In this document: positions 40,378 through 47,239 of the stretch, one piece after another
Layout of the letters: every line of letters begins with the position of its first letter
Numbering within the stretch: the stretch's first letter is position 1
Source: Prevotella sp. UBA2850
GTDB lineage: Bacteria; Bacteroidota; Bacteroidia; Bacteroidales; Bacteroidaceae
Assembly (NCBI GenBank): GCA_002350805.1
Contig: DEFO01000012.1
Span: 1-64,000, forward strand
Length of the DNA stretch: 64,000 bases
Direction: 5' to 3'
The notes under the pieces: generated by a model
Told to the model about the DNA's origin: nothing
Databases searched by the model: none
The model's input: only the letters and a program-made list of their open reading frames with translations
Made by a program: the position numbers and the translations under genes

Positions 40378-40655
40378 TAGGAGTGTAGATTTTTTAGGAG
40401 TGTAGGAGTGTGGGAGTGTAGGAGTGTAGACAATACCAAAGGTAATCATACCTCTCCGTTCTCAGCTCTCAGTTCTCAACTCGAAAGGTAATCATACCTC
40501 TCCGTTCTCAGCTCTCAGTTCGCAACTCGTTTTGGGAGCTAGTCCAAGTGATAAGTGACAAGTGATAAGTGATAAGTGTGATTACCACTCCAGCCTGTTC
40601 TCCATCTTCAGGGGTAACCGGTTCCTCCCCTATAGGGGAGGTTAGGAGGGGTCTT
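40378..40655. repeat. Intergenic repeat cluster (octamers, GGTAATCATACC motif x2, 120-bp composite)
   Basis: From left to right: four GAGTGTAG-type octamers, then two tandem copies (about 40441 and 40486) of GGTAATCATACC followed by GTTCTCA heptamers, then a 120-bp unit (40536-40655) made of five AAGTGAT-type heptamers (40546-40580), a conserved spacer, and the palindrome CCTCCCCTATAGGGGAGG (40624-40641). The same 120-bp unit recurs at 52176-52295. The cluster fills the 321-bp gap between Nif3 and the zinc-ribbon gene. Confidence 0.85.
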
Positions 40656-41446
40656 TACCAACACCTTATCGGGTTCGTGCAGATCTCGGTCATGCAGCAG
40701 CGCACGCCCGGGCACTCCCGTTCGATAATCTCGCGGAATATCTCGCCCGTAAACTGCTCACTCTGGTAGTGTCCGATGACACATATCTGAATCCTCTGCT
40801 CCTGGTCGAAGAACTCATGATAGTGCATCTCGCCCGTCACGAAGGCATCGGCGCCCGCCCTCACGGCATCGGCGAGCAGGAACGAGCCCGCGCCGCCGCA
40901 GAGTGCCACCTTGCCTACCGGTCTGCGCAGCAGTTCGTTCGTCTGCACACACTCCACGCCGAACACCCTTTTCAGCATCCCAATGAAGTCTTCCGCCGCC
41001 ATCGGCACGGGCAGCGAGCCCATCACGCCGCTGGCACCGTCCACGCCGTCCACCGTCCTCGCTTCCACCAGGAAGTCCACGTCGCGCAGCCCCATCTTCT
41101 CTGCCATCTTGAAGTTCACGCCGCCCCGCGCATTATCCATGTTCGTATGCATCGACACGATAGCCACATGCTGTTCAATGGCTTTGAACACGATGCGTTG
41201 CACGAAGTTCTCGTCCGTGATGTGTGCGAGCTTATGGAATATCAGCGGGTGGTGGCTCACAATCAGGTTGCAGCCCTTCTCCACGGCCTCGTCGACGATC
41301 CTTTCCGTCACGTCAAGACACAACAATGCCCCTGAGCACTCCCACGCATCTGTCAGTCCCAGTTGCAGGCCGGCATTGTCAAAACCCTCCTGCAAGGGCA
41401 GAGGCGCGAATCGTTCAAGGGCAGCAATTACCTCTTTTATTTTCAC
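40655..41446 (-). CDS. Nif3-like dinuclear metal-centre protein
   Basis: This 263-residue hexameric metalloprotein of the Nif3/YbgI family has LVSHHPLIF with the His pair and HTNMD early, and GEMHYHEFFD with the last metal ligands late. Function is unresolved in most species (earlier annotation: GTP cyclohydrolase type 2). The start is GTG at 41446: the promoter (TACCTTTG at 41467-41474) lies inside the 17 codons of the longer ATG-started frame, so those codons cannot be in the mRNA. Confidence 0.88.
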   Translation of the reverse strand: MKIKEVIAALERFAPLPLQEGFDNAGLQLGLTDAWECSGALLCLDVTERIVDEAVEKGCNLIVSHHPLIFHKLAHITDENFVQRIVFKAIEQHVAIVSMHTNMDNARGGVNFKMAEKMGLRDVDFLVEARTVDGVDGASGVMGSLPVPMAAEDFIGMLKRVFGVECVQTNELLRRPVGKVALCGGAGSFLLADAVRAGADAFVTGEMHYHEFFDQEQRIQICVIGHYQSEQFTGEIFREIIERECPGVRCCMTEICTNPIRCW

Positions 41447-41466
41447 GCTAAAATGTTTTTGAACTG

Positions 41467-41498
41467 CAAAGGTAATCATTTTCAGCCAATTAGCCAAA
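41467..41498 (-). promoter_or_regulatory. Nif3 promoter
   Basis: Minus strand TTTG (41495-41498), 20 bp, TACCTTTG (41467-41474). Perfect on both boxes; it decides the GTG start at 41446. Confidence 0.75.
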
Positions 41499-41604
41499 CA
41501 TCCTGCCGAAAAACCCTTCTTTTTATGCTTTTTTACGGGTTATGAAGCCCATCATGTTCGTTCGTATGCCACAGCAGCTGCCACTAGGCAGCCCACCGTG
41601 GGGG

Positions 41605-41650
41605 CTTGAAAAATGCAAAAAATAGCCCCTATTTTTTTGCATTTTTCAAG
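41605..41650 (-). terminator. Long hairpin terminator after the secreted nuclease
   Basis: About 20-bp arms (CTTGAAAAATGCAAAAAATAG and near-perfect complement) around a 4-nt loop, 50 bp past the stop of the nuclease gene at 41700. One unpaired T in the right arm. Confidence 0.7.
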
Positions 41651-41699
41651 CTGGCGGGCCTTATCGGGGGTGGGGCTGTGCTATCTCCGCAGCTCTCGC

Positions 41700-42584
41700 C
41701 TACCACTTGCTGAGTTCGGCCTTGGCCTCTACCCTGTTCTCGATGTCGTCGTCGAGGGCTGGGAAGAAATCGATGCCAGTGAGGCGCTCTATCTCGTCGA
41801 CCGTATGCACGGCGTCGGCCAGATGCTGCTTTCTCCCCTCATTGCGGTAGATGAAGCCGATGGCCTTGGGCTGTCCCTGGCGGCAGAGCACGACCTTGAA
41901 GAAGGCATCGGGCACCCATACGCGGTTCTTGCCGACGGTCTTCTGCTCGCCCTGGCCATAGTAGATGGGACCGCAGACGATGTCGACGGCTCCGTACTGA
42001 CGGGCCCAGTCGCGGCACATGATCTCGAGGTCGTTCCACTCGTATTTGTTCAGCCCGTGGTTCTGCGGACAGATATTGGTGAAGAGGAAGGTCTGGTTCA
42101 TGGCCTGCTCGTCCCATTTGTTGTCTCCGGCGGGGCACATGTGGCCGCGGTCGTAGCGCGAGTTGTAGTAGTCCCAGTCGGTGGCGCGCGGTGCGGCGAC
42201 CTGCTCATCCTCGTGGAACACTTCCTTGGAGCGCTGGTGGGAGCCGTAGGTGTGGCTCTTGGTGAGGTGCCACGCCACCCAGTTGGGGTTCTTGGTGGTG
42301 GAGTTGTAGGAGGTGGTGTAGGCCTTGCGTCGCAGTATTCTCTCGGGCCGGTCGTTGAGGGGTGCGGGCAGTTCCATCATCTTGATGGCGGGCTTCCGGT
42401 CGGCAGCGTTCTGGCTGTCGGCGGTGGCGGGCTGCTGGCGGGCATCGGCCTTGTTGGTAGTTACTGTGGAACGATAGAACGTGTCGGGCGCGGCGGCTGG
42501 TCCGTCGGCTCCGTTTTTCGGGGCATCCTTGCAGGCTGTGAGCACGCAAAGGGCCATTGCGAAGAGGATTAGTTTTTTCATCAT
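41700..42584 (-). CDS. DNA/RNA non-specific endonuclease, lipoprotein (paralogue 1)
   Basis: This 294-residue lipoprotein has its lipobox at VLTAC (Cys about 18). The catalytic domain (about 105-285) has the family signature DRGHMCPAGDN, with the catalytic His in DRGHM, and the downstream NICPQNHGLNKYEWNDLE carrying the metal-binding Asn. It degrades DNA and RNA outside the cytoplasm. The upstream part (30-85) is Ala/Asp-rich linker. It is clearly paralogous to the gene at 43732. The ORF can be extended to 42653, but the signal peptide sets the start at 42584 (or 42581). Confidence 0.9.
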   Translation of the reverse strand: MMKKLILFAMALCVLTACKDAPKNGADGPAAAPDTFYRSTVTTNKADARQQPATADSQNAADRKPAIKMMELPAPLNDRPERILRRKAYTTSYNSTTKNPNWVAWHLTKSHTYGSHQRSKEVFHEDEQVAAPRATDWDYYNSRYDRGHMCPAGDNKWDEQAMNQTFLFTNICPQNHGLNKYEWNDLEIMCRDWARQYGAVDIVCGPIYYGQGEQKTVGKNRVWVPDAFFKVVLCRQGQPKAIGFIYRNEGRKQHLADAVHTVDEIERLTGIDFFPALDDDIENRVEAKAELSKW

Positions 42585-42648
42585 GCTGCAAAAATACAAA
42601 CTTTCTGTCAGATAAGGAAGATTTTTGGGAATAATTGTTTTTGTTTTG

Positions 42649-43120
42649 CCCACAGATTACACAGATTTTCTCAGATTTTTTCTTAATTCTCAATTTACAA
42701 AGTCACACAGATCACACAGATTTACACAGATTTATATTTGACGACAACAATAACAACAGGAACAACTTATCGGTCGGCGACCGATTCAGATCTGTGGCAT
42801 CTGTGCGATCTGTGTGAAATATTAAACACAAATTGCCACGAATTGGCATAAATTATTCACTAATTTTTTTGATAATTTGTGCGTAATTTTCGGGAATTAG
42901 TGTTAAATATTAAGGTATTGCCCACAGATTTTCACGGATTTATTATTCTCAATTTACAAAGTCACACAGATCACACGGATTTACACAGATTTATATTTGA
43001 CGACAACAGGGACAACAGGAACAACTTATCGGTCGGCGACCGAATCATATCTGTGGCATCTGTGCGATCTGTGTGAAATATTAAACACAAATTGGCACAA
43101 ATTGGCAAAAATAATTCACT
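42649..43120. repeat. Large direct repeat, two copies of about 200 bp
   Basis: Copy 1 is 42649-42861 and copy 2 is 42921-43120. Both open with CCCACAGATT, contain CACACAGATCACAC.. near the start and GATCTGTGTGA near the end as inverted repeats, and a central TCGGTCGGCGACCGA palindrome. They resemble a small non-autonomous element present twice. No ORF in them has coding character. Confidence 0.75.
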
Positions 43121-43214
43121 ATTCACTTGTCACTTTTCACTTTTAACTATTCCCTTTTCACTTCTCACTTTTAACTTTTCACTATTCACTTTTAACTATT
43201 AACTATTCACTCTT
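43117..43214. repeat. 14 heptamer units of CACTTTT type, covering the exonuclease stop
   Basis: Uninterrupted 7-bp register from 43117 to 43214: CACTATT, CACTTGT, CACTTTT, CACTTTT, AACTATT, CCCTTTT, CACTTCT, CACTTTT, AACTTTT, CACTATT, CACTTTT, AACTATT, AACTATT, CACTCTT. The stop codon of the exonuclease gene (43203-43205) and its last three sense codons lie inside the last two units. Confidence 0.85.
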
Positions 43215-43718
43215 ACTGGGCTCTTCTGGAATGATTTTGCGGGCGATCCAGGCGCAGGCTTCGGCGTCGGCGAGGGCGTGGTGGTGGTGCTCCAAGTGAT
43301 AGCCGCAGAGGGCGGCGACGGTGTGCAGCTGGTGGTTGGGTGCATGGGGGAAGACGCGGCGGGCGGCCTGGCAGGTGCAGTAGAAACGGTAGCCGGGATC
43401 GTCCATCTGATAGCAGCGCATGACGGCCCGCAGGCAGCCTTCGTCGAATGTCTTGTTGTGGGCGACGAGGGGCAGGCCTTCTATCAGGGGCTCTACCTGC
43501 CGCCACACCTCGGGGAAGACGGGGGCTTCGTCGGTGTCGGCACGGGTGAGGCCGTGCACGCGGGTGTTCCAATAGAGATAGTAGTTGGGCTCGGGCTGGA
43601 TGAGGGAATAGAAGGAGTCGACGAACTCACCGTTGCGCACGACGACGACGCCGACGCTGCACACGCTGGTGCGCTCGTTGTTGGCGGTCTCGAAGTCGAT
43701 GGCGGCGAAATTGAGCAT
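43203..43718 (-). CDS. DnaQ-like 3'-5' exonuclease (DEDDh)
   Basis: This 171-residue exonuclease has AIDFETAN at the N-terminus (the DxE pair), LVAHNKTFDEGCL in the middle (the second Asp), and HHALADAEACAW at the end (His and the final Asp of the DEDDh set). Proofreading-type fold; likely cytoplasmic since it has no signal peptide. The start at MLNFAAIDF (43718) is 13 bp after the nuclease gene stop. Last gene of the fetA-fetB-nuclease-exonuclease operon. Confidence 0.9.
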   Translation of the reverse strand: MLNFAAIDFETANNERTSVCSVGVVVVRNGEFVDSFYSLIQPEPNYYLYWNTRVHGLTRADTDEAPVFPEVWRQVEPLIEGLPLVAHNKTFDEGCLRAVMRCYQMDDPGYRFYCTCQAARRVFPHAPNHQLHTVAALCGYHLEHHHHALADAEACAWIARKIIPEEPSKSE

Positions 43719-43731
43719 GGGCAGGGGCTGT

Positions 43732-44727
43732 TTAGCGCCAGTCGTCGAGGCTGGCCTGTTTTTCCACACGGTTCTCCAGCTCGTCGGGCAGCTGGGGGAA
43801 GAAGTCGATGCCGGTGATGCGCTCCACCTGTCTGACGGTGTTGATATAGTCGCCCATGGGGCGGTTGCCGTCTTCGTTCTTATAGATGAAGCCGATGGCG
43901 GCGGGCTGGGGCGAGAGTCGGAGCACGACCTTATAGAAGGCCTCGGGGACGACGATGCGCGAGCGGCCGATGGTCTTGTGCTTCTGGCGGTAGAGGATGG
44001 GGCCGCAGACGATGTAGATGTCGCCGTAGTGCTCGGCCCACTTGCGGCATTTCATCTCGAGCTCGTTCCAGTCGCCGCCGTTGAGGTTGTGGTTCTGCGG
44101 GCACATATTGGTGAGCAGGAAGCAGTCTTGCTGTGCCTGTGCATCCCATTTGTTGTCGCCGGAGGGGCACATGTGGCCTCGGTCGTAGCCCGACTGCTGG
44201 TAGTCGAAGGTGGTGGCTCGCGGCAGGGGCACTTCCTCGTCCTCGCGATAGCTGATGCCCTTGCGCTTGTAGGGGCCTGTGACGTGGCTGCCGAGCAGAT
44301 GCCAGGCGGTCCAGTTGGGGATGCGGTGGTCGGCATTGTAGGAGGTGGTATATCCCTTGCGATGGAGAATCTGCTCGCTCAGGTTGATTTTCAGTACGGG
44401 AATCTCCAGCCGGGCGTCGCGGTCGGCCGCCGGAAGGGAGGTTGCTGGGGAGGTCTCGGGGTCGGCCTCGTCGTCGTAGGCGGACAGCGGCTCGTCGGCA
44501 GATGGCGACGGGTCGGCCGACGGCGGGAGGTCATCGTCATCGTAACAGTTTCGCGTGAACGATGGGTCGTCGGCAGGCTGTGCCGAGGGACGGTCGTCGG
44601 CGTGGAGTGGAGCCTCCTTATACTCCCTGATGCCGCCGATGAGCGGTTTGTGGGTGCCGCGATAGAAACAGGAGCTGAGCGTGGTGACGGTCAGCAGAAG
44701 CAGGAGCAGATGGATGGTTTTCCTCAT
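43732..44727 (-). CDS. DNA/RNA non-specific endonuclease, lipoprotein (paralogue 2)
   Basis: This 331-residue lipoprotein has its lipobox at LSSC (Cys about 20). A long Asp/Pro/Ser/Ala-rich linker (about 40-105) precedes the nuclease domain with DRGHMCPSGDN and NMCPQNHNLNGGDWNELE. The catalytic regions align closely with the gene at 41700. The start overlaps the fetB stop by 4 bp (ATGA on the minus strand), so it is translated as part of the fetAB unit. Confidence 0.9.
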   Translation of the reverse strand: MRKTIHLLLLLLTVTTLSSCFYRGTHKPLIGGIREYKEAPLHADDRPSAQPADDPSFTRNCYDDDDLPPSADPSPSADEPLSAYDDEADPETSPATSLPAADRDARLEIPVLKINLSEQILHRKGYTTSYNADHRIPNWTAWHLLGSHVTGPYKRKGISYREDEEVPLPRATTFDYQQSGYDRGHMCPSGDNKWDAQAQQDCFLLTNMCPQNHNLNGGDWNELEMKCRKWAEHYGDIYIVCGPILYRQKHKTIGRSRIVVPEAFYKVVLRLSPQPAAIGFIYKNEDGNRPMGDYINTVRQVERITGIDFFPQLPDELENRVEKQASLDDWR

Positions 44728-45482
44728 TTCTGTGATGGCTTAGATGATGACAGCAGGCGGTCGCTGACCCACAGGCTGACCACGATGGCGAGCACCGAGG
44801 CGGCGAGACTGCCCACCAGGAGACTGACGGTCCATGCCAGGGCCTGCAGGGGGGCGATGCCTGCCAGCAGCAGGGCACAGAAGAGCAACGGCAAGGCAAA
44901 CAGGCCGACGCCTCTGGCATTGCCCAGCGTGGGCGCCAGTCCCTGCTGCAGGGCGCTGCGGATGGCGGGTGCCAGGGCCTTGAGGTGGGAGGCGCCGTTG
45001 CCACGCCGGAACTCATACTGCTCGCGATAGTCGTTGCGGGCCTGCAGCCATGCGCTCATGCCACTGGCCTCGACGGCGGCGGCATGACCGATGAGGAGTG
45101 CCATGACGGGCACCAGCAGGGTGGCCTGCAAGGGGTTGTGCACGCGGGCCACCGCCATGAGCAGATAGAAGCCCACGGCCAGGGCTGCCAGCAGCAGTCC
45201 GAGCAGTACGGGCACATAGTGGATGGCGGGCAGACGGCCACGGCGAACGGCTCCGAAGGCTGCCCATGCTGCCAGCAGGAGCACCCACAGGAGGCTGATG
45301 CGATAGTCGTCGCGGACGATGACGAAATAGGTGATGAGTCCGCCCACCGCCACCTGGGCCAGCATGCGGACCACGGCCACGGTGCCCCGGGCGAGCAGCT
45401 GCTCGTCGTAGACAAACAACAGGCAGGCCGGAATGGCCAGCAACAAGAGGCATAGCACTATGCCGAGATATGTCAGTTCCAT
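44724..45482 (-). CDS. fetB: ABC transporter permease, FetB/UPF0014 family
   Basis: This 252-residue polytopic membrane protein has about seven hydrophobic helices. The family signature is present as PVMALLIGHAAAVEASGM, LNARNDYREQYEF-like (here QARNDYREQYEFRRG) and ALAPAIRSALQQGLAP. E. coli FetAB exports iron and protects against peroxide. It follows fetA by 17 bp and overlaps the nuclease gene by 4 bp. Confidence 0.88.
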   Translation of the reverse strand: MELTYLGIVLCLLLLAIPACLLFVYDEQLLARGTVAVVRMLAQVAVGGLITYFVIVRDDYRISLLWVLLLAAWAAFGAVRRGRLPAIHYVPVLLGLLLAALAVGFYLLMAVARVHNPLQATLLVPVMALLIGHAAAVEASGMSAWLQARNDYREQYEFRRGNGASHLKALAPAIRSALQQGLAPTLGNARGVGLFALPLLFCALLLAGIAPLQALAWTVSLLVGSLAASVLAIVVSLWVSDRLLSSSKPSQK

Positions 45483-45499
45483 AGATATGTTTGCGCGTT

Positions 45500-46105
45500 T
45501 TAAGATGGATTCAAATAGATGCGTCGGTCGGCCAGCGACACCACCCTGCTGTCGTTGCTCACCACGAGCACGGGCTTGCCGGCGGCGGTCTGCTGGCGCA
45601 GAAGAGAGAGGATGCGGTCGGTATGCTGGTCGGAGAGGCCCTCGGTGGGCTCGTCGGCAATGACGAACTGCCTGGCGGCGCCGGCAGAGAGCGTCTGACA
45701 GATGAGGTCGGCGGTCTCGTCGGCCGTCAGCGAGGGGACGGGCGGCAGCCCTTTCTGACTGACCACCGGCAGCCGGGGAGAGAACAGCGGCTCGTCGGCA
45801 GGCTCAGGCAGCAGGCACTCAGCGGGATGGGCCAGGCCGCCCAACCGGCTGAAATGCTGGGGCACATAGACGGCCATGCGGCGGAAGGTGGGCGCCGACG
45901 AGGGGGTGACCAGGGTGCCGTCGATGCTCACATAACCGGCATCGAGCCACCGCAGGCCCAGCAGCGACTTGGCCACCGTGCTCTTGCCACTGCCTGCCGG
46001 ACCACTCAGACAGACCAGCTGGCCGCCTCTCACCGTGAAGTTCAGGTCGGCGAAAAGCAATGCGTCGTTGACGGCCAGACGGCCATTTTTGATTTCCAAC
46101 ACCAT
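45500..46105 (-). CDS. fetA: ABC transporter ATP-binding protein, FetA-like
   Basis: This 201-residue ATPase has a Walker A GPAGSGKS near residue 35, VYVPQ as Q-loop, and a Walker B FVIADEPTEGL. The ABC signature LSGGQ is degenerate (LSAGAARQ), as in some relatives of this family. The start at MVLEIKNG (46105) is chosen because the longer frame to 46168 overlaps the intergenic promoter region. First gene of the operon, divergent from aguA. Confidence 0.88.
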   Translation of the reverse strand: MVLEIKNGRLAVNDALLFADLNFTVRGGQLVCLSGPAGSGKSTVAKSLLGLRWLDAGYVSIDGTLVTPSSAPTFRRMAVYVPQHFSRLGGLAHPAECLLPEPADEPLFSPRLPVVSQKGLPPVPSLTADETADLICQTLSAGAARQFVIADEPTEGLSDQHTDRILSLLRQQTAAGKPVLVVSNDSRVVSLADRRIYLNPS

Positions 46106-46154
46106 GATGCTCACTTTTTGATTGCAAAAGTACATAATTTTATGAATTATTTTG

Positions 46155-46162
46155 TAACTTTG
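46155..46162 (+). promoter_or_regulatory. aguA -7 box
   Basis: TAACTTTG, 18 bp before the aguA ATG at 46181. The -33 is not clear. A minus-strand candidate for fetA (TACTTTTG, 46125-46132) lies just to the left. Confidence 0.5.
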
Positions 46163-46180
46163 TCCCATTAATTATTATTA

Positions 46181-47239
46181 ATGAAGAGCAAGAAATTCAT
46201 ATTACCCGCAGAATGGGAGCCGCAAAGCGCCATCCAGCTGACCTGGCCCCACGCCCAGACGGACTGGAACTACATGCTGGGCGACATCACGGCGACCTAT
46301 GTGGAGATGGCCCGCGAGATAGCCGACCATGAGCGGCTGCTGATTGTGGCGCCCCGCACCGACGAGGTGAAGGGGCTGCTGGACAGTGCCCTGCCGGCAT
46401 CGTCGGCCGCCAACATCGTCTATCACGAGTGTCCCACCAACGACACATGGGCGCGCGACCATGGGTTCATCACGCTGAAAAACCTCGACGGCGAGGGCGA
46501 CGAGCGCCTGCTGCTCGACTTCTGCTTCAACGGATGGGGCAGGAAGTTTGAGTCGGACAAGGACAATGCCATCAACCGCAGCCTCTACGACAGCGGAACG
46601 GTAAGAGGCACCTACCGGAGCGAGCTGGACTTCGTGCTCGAGGGCGGCTCTATCGAGAGCGACGGACGCGGAACGGTGTTCACCACCAGCCAATGCCTGC
46701 TGGCGCCCCACCGCAACCAGCCGCTCACGCAGCAGCAGATAGAACAGCGGCTGAAGGACGCGCTCTGTGCCAGCCGCATCGTGTGGCTCGACCACGGCAA
46801 CCTCATCGGCGACGATACCGACGGGCACATCGACACCATTGTGCGCCTGGCTCCCGACGACACCTTATTATATATAGGGAATGTCAGTCCTGACGACGAG
46901 CAATACGACGACTTTTGTGCCCTCGAGCAACAGTTGCGCAGCCTGCTTACAGACAGCGGAAAGCCCTACCGGCTGCTCTCCCTGCCCATGCCCGACGCCA
47001 TTTTCGACAACGATGGCAGCCGTCTGCCAGCCACCTATGCCAACTTCCTTGTCACCAACGAGAAAGTGCTGGTACCTGTTTACGGACAGAAAGCCAACGA
47101 CGAGGCGGCCATCAGCACCATTGCCAGCGCCTTTCCAGGCCGCAAAATGGTAGCCATCGACAGCCGCCCCATCATCCGCCAGCATGGCAGCATCCACTGT
47201 TGCACCATGCAATTGCCTCTAGGTGTAGTCAAAGATTGA
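46181..47239 (+). CDS. aguA: Agmatine deiminase
   Basis: AguA hydrolyses agmatine to N-carbamoylputrescine. The 352 residues show LPAEWEPQSAIQLTWPH at the N-terminus, NDTWARDHGF, FVLEGGSIESDG, DHGNLIGDDTDGHID, and the catalytic Cys in GSIHCCTMQLP near the C-terminus. The partner enzyme aguB is found 3 kb to the right beyond a minus-strand module. Its 3' end overlaps the convergent receptor gene by 11 bp. Confidence 0.94.
   Translation: MKSKKFILPAEWEPQSAIQLTWPHAQTDWNYMLGDITATYVEMAREIADHERLLIVAPRTDEVKGLLDSALPASSAANIVYHECPTNDTWARDHGFITLKNLDGEGDERLLLDFCFNGWGRKFESDKDNAINRSLYDSGTVRGTYRSELDFVLEGGSIESDGRGTVFTTSQCLLAPHRNQPLTQQQIEQRLKDALCASRIVWLDHGNLIGDDTDGHIDTIVRLAPDDTLLYIGNVSPDDEQYDDFCALEQQLRSLLTDSGKPYRLLSLPMPDAIFDNDGSRLPATYANFLVTNEKVLVPVYGQKANDEAAISTIASAFPGRKMVAIDSRPIIRQHGSIHCCTMQLPLGVVKD

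Noticed and set aside
40655..41497. ATG start at 41497 for Nif3
   Set aside because: The -7 promoter box lies inside the extra codons, so the GTG at 41446 is used.
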